A stretch of 64,000 bases of DNA from positions 1 to 64,000 of the forward strand of contig JALSLR010000008.1 of assembly GCA_026988245.1 (NCBI GenBank). Reading direction: 5' to 3'. A program made the translations under genes and the position numbers. Origin of the DNA: Sulfurimonas sp. Its GTDB lineage: Bacteria > Campylobacterota > Campylobacteria > Campylobacterales > Sulfurimonadaceae. The notes under the pieces were generated by a model. That model had not been told where the DNA came from. It made no database searches and worked only from the letters and a program-made list of their open reading frames with translations. Of the stretch, positions 20,485-30,550 are shown in pieces. Position 1 is the stretch's first letter. Every line of letters starts with the position of its first letter.

Positions 20485-20585
20485 AATAATGTCTTACTAT
20501 GATTAACTAATCCAAACTAGAGTTTCACATAAGTAAACCTACAACCAAAAGAGAAAAAAATGCTCACTATGTTGGTGCTGCAAAA

Positions 20586-20601
20586 TGTTTCACATGAAAC
20601 A
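20586..20601. promoter_or_regulatory. parS: parS-like site TGTTTCACATGAAACA
   Basis: One mismatch from TGTTTCACGTGAAACA; inside a longer inverted repeat 20583-20604. Confidence 0.75.
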
Positions 20602-20685
20602 TTTAACACTCTAAAAGAAAACAAAAAAATAACCCTAAGTATAATACGATATAATTGCATTATATTAAATAAGGCCTCTTTCTCC

Positions 20686-21444
20686 ATGAACTATTTTGCT
20701 AAACGAATCATTCCTTGTCTTGATGTTAAAGATGGGCGTGTTGTCAAAGGTGTTAACTTTGTTGGTCTCAAAGATGCTGGTGACCCGGTAGAGGTTGCTC
20801 GTCGCTATAACGAAGAGGGTGCTGATGAGATTACCTTTTTAGATATCACAGCCTCATCAGACAATCGTGATACGATAGTTGATATAGTTGCCGAGGTAGC
20901 ACGCGAGATATTTATACCACTTACTGTTGGCGGTGGAATTCGTCAATTAGAAGATATATACAAACTACTAAATGTTGGATGCGATAAAGTAAGTGTCAAT
21001 TCCGCAGCCATCAAAAGACCTGAACTTATCAACGAGGGTGCTAAACGCTTTGGTTCCCAATGCATAGTTACAGCCATAGATGTTAAAAAAACTGGCAATT
21101 CTTATAATGTTTACCTTAATGGTGGTCGTGTGGATACTGGCATAGATGCGGTAGAATGGGCAAAAGAAGTTGTAGAGCGTGGAAGTGGCGAAATACTTCT
21201 TACATCTATGGATGCAGATGGAACAAAGGCTGGCTTTGAGCTTAGCATCACAGAGCAGATTAGTAAGGCTGTCAATGTACCTGTAATCGCTAGTGGTGGT
21301 GCTGGGACAATGGAGCATATAAAAGAGGCTTTTGATTGTGGTGCTGATGCTGCACTTGCTGCAAGTATCTTTCACTATAAAGAGATAGATATCATGGATT
21401 TAAAACATTACCTACACAACAATAACATACCTGTAAGGCTTTAG
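20686..21444 (+). CDS. hisF: Imidazole glycerol phosphate synthase cyclase subunit
   Basis: [28 protein letters not shown]-track start (20560) is probably too far upstream. Confidence 0.97.
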   Translation: MNYFAKRIIPCLDVKDGRVVKGVNFVGLKDAGDPVEVARRYNEEGADEITFLDITASSDNRDTIVDIVAEVAREIFIPLTVGGGIRQLEDIYKLLNVGCDKVSVNSAAIKRPELINEGAKRFGSQCIVTAIDVKKTGNSYNVYLNGGRVDTGIDAVEWAKEVVERGSGEILLTSMDADGTKAGFELSITEQISKAVNVPVIASGGAGTMEHIKEAFDCGADAALAASIFHYKEIDIMDLKHYLHNNNIPVRL

Positions 21445-21446
21445 AA

Positions 21447-21989
21447 ATGATAATTTGTGCTGGAAATAACGAAACTTTTGATTTTGCTCAACCTATGGGC
21501 GTTGGACTTATAGAAACTGCAATGAATTTAACTAGACTTTGTTTGTTCGATAAACCAGAGTTTTTACTTTTTGTTGGTAGTGCAGGGAGCTATGGTGATG
21601 CTAAGATATTTGACATCATAGAGTCTAAAACTGCTGCAAATGTAGAACTAGCCTTTTTATCTAATGATGCTTATACACCACTTGACAATGTTGTCTCTAC
21701 AAATACTGATGATGCTAAGGATATAGTGGTTAACTCTTCTAACTATATATCTACAAACGAGGAACTAACGGCTAAGTTTTTAAAGCTAGGTATTGGTATA
21801 GAAAACATGGAGTTTTACGCTGTTTTAAAGATAGCACAAGAGTTTGACATCCCTGCTGGCGGTGTTTTTTGCATAACAAACTACACTAACACTAACGCAC
21901 ATAAAGAGTTTATGGCAAATCACGACAAGGCAAAAGAATTACTAACAACACATGTCAAAAAACGCATTAAAGAGCTTACAGCATCATGA
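21447..21989 (+). CDS. Phosphorylase-superfamily nucleosidase/purine nucleoside phosphorylase-like protein
   Basis: LLFVGSAGSYGD...ENMEFYAVLKIAQEF resembling PNP/MTAN family. Confidence 0.65.
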   Translation: MIICAGNNETFDFAQPMGVGLIETAMNLTRLCLFDKPEFLLFVGSAGSYGDAKIFDIIESKTAANVELAFLSNDAYTPLDNVVSTNTDDAKDIVVNSSNYISTNEELTAKFLKLGIGIENMEFYAVLKIAQEFDIPAGGVFCITNYTNTNAHKEFMANHDKAKELLTTHVKKRIKELTAS

Positions 21990-23050
21990 GGGCATCACTT
22001 CTTGACTACACACAAAAAGAACTTGTAGAGCTTATCAAACCAAAGTTTCGTGTTAAACAAATATATGGTTGGCTGTATCATAACTATGCAGATAACTATG
22101 ATGATATGAAAAATATACCCAAGGCTTTAAAAGAGGAATTGGCAGAAAAATATCTTGTTAACCCTATGAAAATCATCAAAAAAGAGGAGTCAAGTGATGG
22201 TACGATAAAGTACTTACTTGAACTCCAAGATGGAAAAACTGTAGAGGCCGTTTGGCTCAAGATGAAAGATGCTAAGTATGATGCTAAGGGTGAAGTTATC
22301 CAAGAAGCGCGTTATACCATCTGTGTATCTACTCAAGTTGGTTGTAAAGTAGGGTGTACATTTTGTTTAACAGCTAAGGGTGGTTTTACTAGAGATTTAA
22401 CTGCGGGGGAGATAGTAGCACAAGTAGTAAACCTCAAGCGTGACAACAACCATAAACACAACCGTATGATAAACATAGTCTATATGGGTATGGGTGAGCC
22501 ACTTGACAACCTAGATAATCTTGCCAAGGCTATAGAGATATTTAAAGAGGATGAGGGCTTGTGCATTGGTGGCAAACGCCAAACAGTTTCTACAAGTGGG
22601 CTAAGCAACAAGATAGACCAACTAGGTGCTATGGATTTAGGTGTACATATAGCCATATCACTTCACGCTGTTGATGATGAGCTTAGAACTGAACTTATAC
22701 CTATGAACAAGGCTCATAACATCAACTCAATCATAGAGGCTGTTAAACGTTTCCCAATAGATACTCGCAAACGTGTTATGTTTGAGTACCTCGTAATAAA
22801 AGATAAAAATGATGATATTGGCTCTGCTAAAAAGTTAGTAAAGCTACTAACAGATATAAAAGCCAAGGTGAATCTTATATATTTTAACCCTTATCCTGGT
22901 ACACCTTACAACAGACCAGAAGTCAAAGATATGATAAATTTTCAGGAGTATCTTGTGAACCATGGTTTGCTTTGTACTATTCGTGATTCAAAAGGGATTG
23001 ACATAAGTGCAGCTTGTGGTCAACTAAAAGAACAGGAGAATAATAAATGA
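21986..23050 (+). CDS. rlmN: 23S rRNA (adenine2503-C2)-methyltransferase RlmN
   Basis: Radical SAM CKVGCTFC motif, MGMGEPLDN. Confidence 0.96.
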   Translation: MRASLLDYTQKELVELIKPKFRVKQIYGWLYHNYADNYDDMKNIPKALKEELAEKYLVNPMKIIKKEESSDGTIKYLLELQDGKTVEAVWLKMKDAKYDAKGEVIQEARYTICVSTQVGCKVGCTFCLTAKGGFTRDLTAGEIVAQVVNLKRDNNHKHNRMINIVYMGMGEPLDNLDNLAKAIEIFKEDEGLCIGGKRQTVSTSGLSNKIDQLGAMDLGVHIAISLHAVDDELRTELIPMNKAHNINSIIEAVKRFPIDTRKRVMFEYLVIKDKNDDIGSAKKLVKLLTDIKAKVNLIYFNPYPGTPYNRPEVKDMINFQEYLVNHGLLCTIRDSKGIDISAACGQLKEQENNK

Positions 23051-23148
23051 GTTCAGTAGACATATTTCAAGTAGTATTTATAGTAGCAGTATTTGCTGTA
23101 GGAGTCATCGGTTTTATAAAAGCAGCAACAAGTAAAGATGATAAGTAA
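23047..23148 (+). CDS. Small single-TM protein (33 aa) downstream of rlmN
   Basis: ATG overlapping rlmN stop; MSSVDIFQVVFIVAVFAVGVIGFIKAATSKDDK; absent from ORF track because short. Confidence 0.65.
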   Translation: MSSVDIFQVVFIVAVFAVGVIGFIKAATSKDDK

Positions 23149-23167
23149 TCTTTAAAAGATTACTTAT
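23141..23167. terminator. Bidirectional terminator hairpin
   Basis: ATAAGTAATCTT-taa-AAGATTACTTAT between convergent genes. Confidence 0.7.
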
Positions 23168-23945
23168 TTGTAAACAAAGTCCCCTTCAAATACTTTCCAT
23201 CATCTAATAAAAATTCTCTAGCAGATTTCAAATCATACCCACTACACAAAAACATCTCTTTGTCTTTAGCCATGAGAAATTGAGCAGCTTTTAGTTTTGT
23301 AACGATTCCACCTGTCGCAAACTCATTTGTAGGTGTATGTTGGGCATCTAATTCATCTTTAGAAATCTCAGTAACTATACTATACATCTTAGCATCAGGA
23401 TTGGTTGATGGGTTAGAATCATAATAACCATCTATATCACTCAGAATTACAAGCAATTGAGCATTTGTATGCTGTGTAACATGGGCTGAGAGTTGGTCAT
23501 TGTCTCCAAACACTTGTTCTGGAGTGGTAGATATATCGTTTTCGTTTATGATAGGAAGAATCCCATTTTCTAAGCTAGTATTAATTATTTGGCGAAAAAT
23601 CTCCGTACGTTTTCTAGAGTCAAAATCATCTTCAGTTAAAAGTATCTGTGCGGTATCTATACCATAGAGTTCAAACTTACTCTTATAACTACTCATCAAG
23701 ATGGGTTGTCCAACAGCAGCTAAGACCTTTTTACTGATATTTATGCTTCTGTCTAGTTTTAAAGCAGTATAACCAGCTGCTACAGCTCCAGAAGTAACCA
23801 AAATCACTTCATAGTGCTTTGTAAGTTCTGAGAGTAAAGAGATTAGAGCCATCATTCTATCTTTGGCTATGGAGTTTTTCTCTGTCAATACACCCGAGCC
23901 AACTTTAAAAACAATTCGTTTATATTTATGCATACTATTATCCAT
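23160..23945 (-). CDS. proB: Glutamate 5-kinase (short form without PUA domain)
   Basis: RIVFKVGSGVLT, VTSGAVAAG, NENDISTTPEQVFGDND. Confidence 0.92.
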   Translation of the reverse strand: MDNSMHKYKRIVFKVGSGVLTEKNSIAKDRMMALISLLSELTKHYEVILVTSGAVAAGYTALKLDRSINISKKVLAAVGQPILMSSYKSKFELYGIDTAQILLTEDDFDSRKRTEIFRQIINTSLENGILPIINENDISTTPEQVFGDNDQLSAHVTQHTNAQLLVILSDIDGYYDSNPSTNPDAKMYSIVTEISKDELDAQHTPTNEFATGGIVTKLKAAQFLMAKDKEMFLCSGYDLKSAREFLLDDGKYLKGTLFTNK

Positions 23946-24024
23946 TATTTGATACGCAATTATAGCATGTAACTCTCTAGAAACAATTATTATGATAAAA
24001 TTATAAAAACTAAAAGGAGCATTT

Positions 24025-24264
24025 GTGGCTGAGAAAAAAACAAATACACAAAGAATAGAAAGAATATATGAGTTATGTGAAGAGCACTTCGGTGATGTTC
24101 GCTTTGTTGGGATTAAATATCATAAAAAAATTGGTTGGATTGCAAAAGCGCAATTTGAAGATGGGTTTGAAAATTTAACTGCTGACGGGGAAACTAGCAT
24201 AGAAGCATTACGTAATTTAAAGAATCGCGTTAAGAAAATCATTAAACGCTACAATGGCGTATAG
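24025..24264 (+). CDS. Conserved-looking small hypothetical protein
   Basis: 79 aa ORF, AAGGAG upstream region. Confidence 0.6.
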   Translation: MAEKKTNTQRIERIYELCEEHFGDVRFVGIKYHKKIGWIAKAQFEDGFENLTADGETSIEALRNLKNRVKKIIKRYNGV

Positions 24265-24300
24265 AAAAAAGAAATAAATTTTCGTATATCTACTTAATAG

Positions 24301-24333
24301 GTAAATAACCAACACACCAGGAAGGTTATTTAC
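24301..24333. terminator. Stem-loop GTAAATAACC...GGTTATTTAC followed by T-rich run
   Basis: 10 bp perfect stem after the 79 aa ORF. Confidence 0.6.
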
Positions 24334-24718
24334 TTTTAAAATAATACCCGCTTATTTTAAACCTATCCTTAATAAATATAAATTATAAAATACTTTATTT
24401 TAGGTCTTAAATAAATATAACACACTTATGAAATTATCAAATTGACACAATAATGCCACTGAGTGTGTACTATTCACACATTGTTGTAAGTTGTGAATAG
24501 AATGCTATATCACATAATATAAATTTAATAATTTCGATTGAATTTAAGAACTAATTTATATAAATTTACTCTTAAAACAACACATTTTTTACTAGCTTTA
24601 ATCCCCTGTTTATAGGGCCTGTAGAGATAGTCACATATTTGTAATACTATATATAAATTTTAGTAATTTATCTTTCAAAAAAGTTATTCACGTAGAAATA
24701 TATAAAGTACTATTTTTG

Positions 24719-25630
24719 CTATATCTTCATCTTTTGAAAGCAAGTTTGCACAAATATCTCATCACTTATTATTCTATAATGTTTTAAGTTTAAATCAAAT
24801 TCTAATTCATTAGCATGTAAAAGTAACCTAGACGCACCACTAAGATTAATACGTTCACTTAGATGAATTGTTTTATCTAAAAACCTTAACACATCTTTCT
24901 CCTTCTGTCCATATATCGGGTCACCAACTATGGGATGTTTCACGTGGAACAAATGTACACGAATCTGATGTTGTCTTCCCGTAAAAGGTTTACACTCCAC
25001 TAATGTCATATCTTTGTCTTTTAAATATTTCAATGGGGTTACAGTTGTTTTAGAATCTTTACCATCTGGATGAACTTTAACTACCATTCTTACTATTGCA
25101 CTTTCATCTTCTTTTCTAAGCAAAGGTTCATCTATAGTTAACTCTTTTTTAAACTCGCCGTGAACTAAGGCTAAATACTTTTTTTGTATAGTCCTATTTT
25201 CAAAAAGTGCCTTTAAATCTTTTTCGGTTTGTCTATCTTTGGCACATAAAACAAGTCCACTAGTTTCTTGGTCTATACGATGAGCTATGTTTGCCTCAAG
25301 TCCAAACTGGTACTTTAACTCATCTACTAGTGAGTAAGATGTGTTTCTATTTTGTGGATGTATGAGAATTCCACTTGGTTTATCAAAGACTACAAATTTA
25401 TCTTCTTGCATTAAAGGCTTGAGACCCCTAGTACTTGGCTCATAAACTACAAATTCAAATGAACCTTCAACTTCTGCCGTAGGTATCTTCATAACTTCAC
25501 CATCTATGAAAAGTCTTCCATTAGCTATGTGGCGTTGTGCTTCTTTTTGAGAAAGTCCAAGTTCATTTATGAGAAATATAAATGCACGTTGCTTTGTAGG
25601 ACTATGCAACTTCTTTAGTTTGAATGGCAA
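24719..25630 (-). CDS. RluA-family pseudouridine synthase
   Basis: AHRIDQETSGLVLCAKD, GRQHQIRVH. Confidence 0.93.
   Translation of the reverse strand: MPFKLKKLHSPTKQRAFIFLINELGLSQKEAQRHIANGRLFIDGEVMKIPTAEVEGSFEFVVYEPSTRGLKPLMQEDKFVVFDKPSGILIHPQNRNTSYSLVDELKYQFGLEANIAHRIDQETSGLVLCAKDRQTEKDLKALFENRTIQKKYLALVHGEFKKELTIDEPLLRKEDESAIVRMVVKVHPDGKDSKTTVTPLKYLKDKDMTLVECKPFTGRQHQIRVHLFHVKHPIVGDPIYGQKEKDVLRFLDKTIHLSERINLSGASRLLLHANELEFDLNLKHYRIISDEIFVQTCFQKMKI
24936..24951. promoter_or_regulatory. parS: parS-like site TGTTTCACGTGGAACA
   Basis: Fits the TGTTNCACGTGAAACA parS class on the reverse strand; embedded in the pseudouridine synthase CDS. Confidence 0.85.
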
Positions 25631-25710
25631 AACAAGTCCTTTTTATTTTTAATCAATTCTTTACTAAAATTTATGTAAAATTCAACTAGATTAGACTTAT
25701 TTCATAACCT

Positions 25711-25819
25711 AGATTCTGAATCAAGTTCAGAATGACGATGCAATGTTCAGAATGACGATGCAATGTTCAGAATGACGATTAATCGTTCTAGCCGTCATTC
25801 CAAACTTGATTTGGAATCT
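25711..25819. repeat. Composite intergenic repeat: inverted arms flanking a 20 bp tandem repeat
   Basis: AGATTCTGAATCAAGTTCAGAATGAC ... (GTTCAGAATGACGATGCAAT) about 2.5 copies ... GTCATTCCAAACTTGATTTGGAATCT. Confidence 0.9.
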
Positions 25820-25894
25820 ACTTTTTAGTTATGTAAAAGTCTATTAAATTATGCGAATTTTAACATAATAAACTTCCAACTATAAAGGTATACA

Positions 25895-27223
25895 ATGATT
25901 GAAAGATATGCAAGACCTGAGATGTCTGAAAAATGGACACAACAAGCAAGATATGCTGCATGGCTAGAGGTAGAAAAGGCGGCTGTAAAAGCTTGGGCTA
26001 AACTAGGAAAGATTCCTCAGGATGATGCTGACAAAATAGTTAAAAATGCAACATTCTCTGTAGAGCGTATAGAAGAGATTGAGGCTATAACCAAGCATGA
26101 CCTAATCGCCTTTAACACATCCGTCTCTGAAAGCTTAGGAGATGAGTCTAGATGGTTCCACTACGGTATGACATCTTCTGATGCTGTTGATACTGGTGTA
26201 GCTCTTCAGATGCGTGATTCTCTAAACATTATCATCGATGATGTTAAAACATTGATGGAGTCTATCAAAAAAAGAGCCGAGGAACATAAGATGACTCTTA
26301 TGGTTGGACGTAGTCATGGTATCCATGGTGAGCCTATCACTTTTGGTTTGACTTTAGCTGTTTGGTATGATGAAGTAGCTCGTCACCTTTTAAACCTAGA
26401 ACAGACTATGGAAGTTATCGCAGTTGGACAGATTTCTGGTGCGATGGGTAACTTTGCTCACGCTCCCTTAGAACTTGAGGAGTATGCAATGGCTGAACTA
26501 GGTTTAAAACCCGAACCATGTTCCAACCAAGTTGTACATCGTGACCGTTACGCAAGACTTGCTACTACTTTAGCACTCTTAGCATCATCAGTTGAAAAAT
26601 TTGCTGTACAAGTAAGACATCTTCAACGTACAGAAGTTTATGAGGCTGAAGAGTTTTTCGCAAAAGGGCAAAAAGGCTCATCTGCTATGCCGCACAAGCG
26701 TAACCCTATACTTACAGAAAACATTACTGGTCTTGCAAGGATGATAAGAGCATACGCAGCACCAGCGATGGAAAATGTAGCGCTATGGCATGAGCGTGAC
26801 ATCTCTCACTCATCAACTGAGCGTTTTTGGTTACCTGATGCTTTCATCACTATGGACTTTATGCTTCACCGCATGAACAATGTCATAGCAAACTTAACAG
26901 TATTTCCCCAAAACATGATGAAAAACCTAAACCTTACTGGTGGACTTGTATTTTCTCAGCGTGTACTTTTAGAGTTACCACTTCAAGGTGTAAGTCGTGA
27001 AGATGCATACAGAATTGTTCAACGCAATGCTATGAAAGTTTGGGAAGAGATTCAAGCTGGTCGTGCTACTACAAACGAAGATGGAGAGTCACTTTATCTT
27101 AACCACTTGTTAGCTGATGATGAGCTAAGAGAATCCTTAAGCGAAGAAGCTATTCGTGAGTGTTTTAACTATGATTACTATACTAAAAATGTTGATGCTG
27201 TATTCAAAAGAGTTTTTAAATAA
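25895..27223 (+). CDS. purB: Adenylosuccinate lyase
   Basis: SSAMPHKRNPI signature. Confidence 0.97.
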   Translation: MIERYARPEMSEKWTQQARYAAWLEVEKAAVKAWAKLGKIPQDDADKIVKNATFSVERIEEIEAITKHDLIAFNTSVSESLGDESRWFHYGMTSSDAVDTGVALQMRDSLNIIIDDVKTLMESIKKRAEEHKMTLMVGRSHGIHGEPITFGLTLAVWYDEVARHLLNLEQTMEVIAVGQISGAMGNFAHAPLELEEYAMAELGLKPEPCSNQVVHRDRYARLATTLALLASSVEKFAVQVRHLQRTEVYEAEEFFAKGQKGSSAMPHKRNPILTENITGLARMIRAYAAPAMENVALWHERDISHSSTERFWLPDAFITMDFMLHRMNNVIANLTVFPQNMMKNLNLTGGLVFSQRVLLELPLQGVSREDAYRIVQRNAMKVWEEIQAGRATTNEDGESLYLNHLLADDELRESLSEEAIRECFNYDYYTKNVDAVFKRVFK

Positions 27224-27249
27224 ATAGTGATTTTTTTAATTATCTAACA

Positions 27250-27301
27250 AGAAATAATTTCAACTAAAATTGTTGAAATTATTTCTCTTGCTCCTTTTTT
27301 T
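27250..27301 (+). terminator. Rho-independent terminator after purB
   Basis: AGAAATAATTTCAAC-taaaatt-GTTGAAATTATTTCT then TTTTTTT. Confidence 0.85.
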
Positions 27302-27452
27302 CACATAGTTAAAAAACTCCAAACTATTTCATATCTTTAACCTAGAAATCAATATTGTTTCGATAAAATCCATTACTATATCAACAAAGTTTTTTGTATA
27401 AATATCTTAAAGATAATTATATTAAAAACTTATACATAATCTAGGAACATAT

Positions 27453-29819
27453 ATGATAACAGTTATAAAAAGAAACGGCAGAACAGAACCTCTTGACATC
27501 ACAAAAATTCAAAAATACACATCAGCAGCTGTAAAAGGTTTAGTCAATGTAAGCCAAAGTGAACTTGAGGTTGATGCACAAATTTTATTTCGTGATGGTA
27601 TTACATCTAAAGAGATTCAACAAACACTCATAAAGACTGCTGTTGATAAGATAGACATAGATGCTCCCAACTGGACATTTGTTGCTTCAAGACTTTTTAT
27701 GTTTAACCTTTACCACCAAGTTAATGGTTTTTCTGGCTATTGTTCATTAGAAAAATACTTTCTTCGTGGAGAAAAAGAGGGTAGATTACTCTATGGACTC
27801 AAAGAGATGTACGACCTTGATGAACTAGAAAAGTATATAGTCCCTGAGCGTGATATGCTTTTTAACTACCTTGGTGTGAAAACTCTTTACGATAGATACC
27901 TCATAAAAGACAGAGATTCAAACCCAATAGAACTTCCTCAACATATGTTTATGGCTATAGCAATGTTTTTAGCGCAAAGAGAAGAGAACAAACAAGAATG
28001 GGCTATCAAGTTTTACAACATGATATCTCAGTTTGAAGTTATGCTTGCAACACCAACGCTTAGCAATGCTAGAACAACGAGACATCAACTTTCATCTTGC
28101 TACATTGGTTCTACTCCAGATAATATCGAAGGTATATTTGATTCTTATCAAGAGATGGCAATGCTTAGTAAATTTGGTGGAGGAATTGGCTGGGATTGGA
28201 CAGGCATCAGAAGTATGGGTTCATTTATTGATGGGCACAAGAATGCTGCTGGAGGAACTGTTCCATTTTTAAAAATCACAAATGACATTGCTATCGCAGT
28301 TGATCAACTTGGAACTCGTAAAGGTGCTATCGCAGTTTATATGGAACCTTGGCACATAGATATCAATGACTTTTTAGACCTGAAGAAAAACTCCGGGGAA
28401 GAGCGTCGTCGTGCACATGACCTATTTCCATCTATGTGGCTAAATGATATCTTTATGCAACGTGTTAGCGATAATGCTATTTGGACTCTTTTTGATCCTT
28501 ATGATGTAAGAGATCTCACTGAACTTCATGGTGCAGAGTTTACTACACGCTATGAAGAGTATGAAAATGATGAAACCATCATAAAAGAGCGCATTAAAGC
28601 AAAAGATTTATGGAAAAAGATTCTTACTAGTTACTTTGAAACTGGAAGCCCATTCCTTTGTTTTAAAGACAATGCAAACAAGGCAAATCCAAATGATCAC
28701 AAAGGGATTATCAGAAGTTCAAACCTATGTACTGAGATATTTCAAAACACTAACCCTAACAAATACAAAATCAAGTTCATCTTTGAAAATGGAGATAGCA
28801 TCTCTTATGAAGAAGAGGAGATGGTTACAGTTGATAGCGGTTTAGTTAAACCAGCCAAAAAAGTAACTGCGCTTGATTCTCTTGGTGGACTACCAATTTA
28901 TGTAGTTGAAAAAGAAAAAATCAACGGAGATACTGCTGTTTGTAATCTTGCATCTATAAACCTTTCTCGCATCAATACAAAAGAAGATATCAATCGTATC
29001 GTTCCAACTGCTGTAAGATGTTTGGACAATGTAATAGACTTGAATTTTTACCCTATTGAGAAAGTAAAACGAACTAACTTAAAATCTCGTTCCATAGGAT
29101 TAGGTGTTATGGGTGAGGCACAGATGTTAGCAGAGCAAGCTATAGCATGGGGAAGTCAAGAGCACTTCGACAAAATAGATGAAATTATGGAGTCTGTTTG
29201 CTATAACACTATATCTTCATCATCAGATTTAGCACTTGAAAAAGGAACTTATGCGGACTACGAGGGAAGTAAATGGTCTAAAGGTATCATGCCACAAGAC
29301 CATGCTACTGCTGAAGTTATCAACCTTGTTGATCGTGGTGGTTTGTTCGCTTCAAGCTATGAGTGGGAAGAGCTTCGCTCTAAAGTAAAAAAACAAGGGA
29401 TGCGTAATGGTTACTTGATGGCTGTTGCTCCTACAAGTTCTATCTCTATTCTTACGGGAACTACTCAAGCGATTGAGCCTGTATTTAAACGTAAGTGGTT
29501 TGAGGAAAATCTTTCTGGACTTATACCAGTAGTTGTTCCTAAGCTTTCACCTGAAACTTGGTCTTACTATACGCCAGCATATGACCTAAACCAAACCTTA
29601 CTCATCAAAGCAGCCGCTATACGCCAAAAGTGGATAGACCAAGGTCAAAGCCTCAATATCTTCATAACGCTCGATAAAGCAAGCGGAAAGTACTTAAACG
29701 AGATATATATGCTAGCTTGGAAGCTTGGACTTAAATCTACATACTATCTACGTTCCCAATCACCTGAAGTGGCTAATGATGTTGAAGACAGAAGCATGGA
29801 ATGTGTAGGTTGTCAATAA
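27453..29819 (+). CDS. nrdA: Ribonucleoside-diphosphate reductase alpha subunit
   Basis: ATP-cone N-terminus, LSSCYIGS, C-terminal ECVGCQ. Confidence 0.96.
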   Translation: MITVIKRNGRTEPLDITKIQKYTSAAVKGLVNVSQSELEVDAQILFRDGITSKEIQQTLIKTAVDKIDIDAPNWTFVASRLFMFNLYHQVNGFSGYCSLEKYFLRGEKEGRLLYGLKEMYDLDELEKYIVPERDMLFNYLGVKTLYDRYLIKDRDSNPIELPQHMFMAIAMFLAQREENKQEWAIKFYNMISQFEVMLATPTLSNARTTRHQLSSCYIGSTPDNIEGIFDSYQEMAMLSKFGGGIGWDWTGIRSMGSFIDGHKNAAGGTVPFLKITNDIAIAVDQLGTRKGAIAVYMEPWHIDINDFLDLKKNSGEERRRAHDLFPSMWLNDIFMQRVSDNAIWTLFDPYDVRDLTELHGAEFTTRYEEYENDETIIKERIKAKDLWKKILTSYFETGSPFLCFKDNANKANPNDHKGIIRSSNLCTEIFQNTNPNKYKIKFIFENGDSISYEEEEMVTVDSGLVKPAKKVTALDSLGGLPIYVVEKEKINGDTAVCNLASINLSRINTKEDINRIVPTAVRCLDNVIDLNFYPIEKVKRTNLKSRSIGLGVMGEAQMLAEQAIAWGSQEHFDKIDEIMESVCYNTISSSSDLALEKGTYADYEGSKWSKGIMPQDHATAEVINLVDRGGLFASSYEWEELRSKVKKQGMRNGYLMAVAPTSSISILTGTTQAIEPVFKRKWFEENLSGLIPVVVPKLSPETWSYYTPAYDLNQTLLIKAAAIRQKWIDQGQSLNIFITLDKASGKYLNEIYMLAWKLGLKSTYYLRSQSPEVANDVEDRSMECVGCQ

Positions 29820-29820
29820 G

Positions 29821-30159
29821 ATGAAACCTTTACTAACAAAGGACTTAACGGTATTTTTAAAACGTTTTCATCATTTTAAAAATGGTCACTTCAAGCACTT
29901 TGAAGTTTTATCACCAACTCAATTCAAGGTTATACTCACGGGACAAGATGACTCTAGAGCTTTTGACTGGGTAAGCGTAGAGTTTGAACTTACAGGGGCA
30001 AGTAGTGCAAATCTACTTGAAAACTCAAAACTATCTCTTATAGATATGGAAGATGGCATCAACATTTCACATAATGGAACTGATTTTGCTTTTGAGCTTT
30101 ACAATTCAACATTCTTTATAGAATGTAAAACTATCAAGTACCAAGAGGGTGCATTTTAA
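29821..30159 (+). CDS. Hypothetical protein between nrdA and fliW
   Basis: 112 aa ORF immediately following nrdA stop. Confidence 0.6.
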   Translation: MKPLLTKDLTVFLKRFHHFKNGHFKHFEVLSPTQFKVILTGQDDSRAFDWVSVEFELTGASSANLLENSKLSLIDMEDGINISHNGTDFAFELYNSTFFIECKTIKYQEGAF

Positions 30160-30169
30160 AGGGATAAAA

Positions 30170-30550
30170 ATGAGTTATGAAGTCAAAAGTCAAATACTAG
30201 GTTTTGAAAAAATGATGCAGGTTGAGATTAGCGAAATAGATGAGATGTTTGCAACTATGCACGATATAGATAACAAAGATATATCCTTCACGATGGTTAA
30301 TCCATATACACTAAGAGAGTACTCCTTTGATGTTCCTACTGATGTACGAATTCTCTTAGAAATTAAAGAAGATTCAAACATAAGTGTTTACAACATCACA
30401 TTAATTCAAAATCCACTTGAAAACTCTACTATAAACTTCTTAGCACCAATAGTAGTAAATAATGACAACAAAAAAATTGCTCAAGTGGTTCTCAACAAAG
30501 AGCGTCATCCAGATTTTGGGATGGCTGAGGCTATCGCTTCTTTTAAATAG
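30170..30550 (+). CDS. fliW: Flagellar assembly factor FliW
   Basis: GFEKMMQVEISEID...SFTMVNPY...FLAPIVVNNDNKKIAQVVL; start MSYEVKSQ. Confidence 0.88.
   Translation: MSYEVKSQILGFEKMMQVEISEIDEMFATMHDIDNKDISFTMVNPYTLREYSFDVPTDVRILLEIKEDSNISVYNITLIQNPLENSTINFLAPIVVNNDNKKIAQVVLNKERHPDFGMAEAIASFK

Noticed and set aside
25725-25779. Tandem 20 bp repeat considered as a CRISPR array
   Set aside because: Units are contiguous with no unique spacers, and no cas genes are present.
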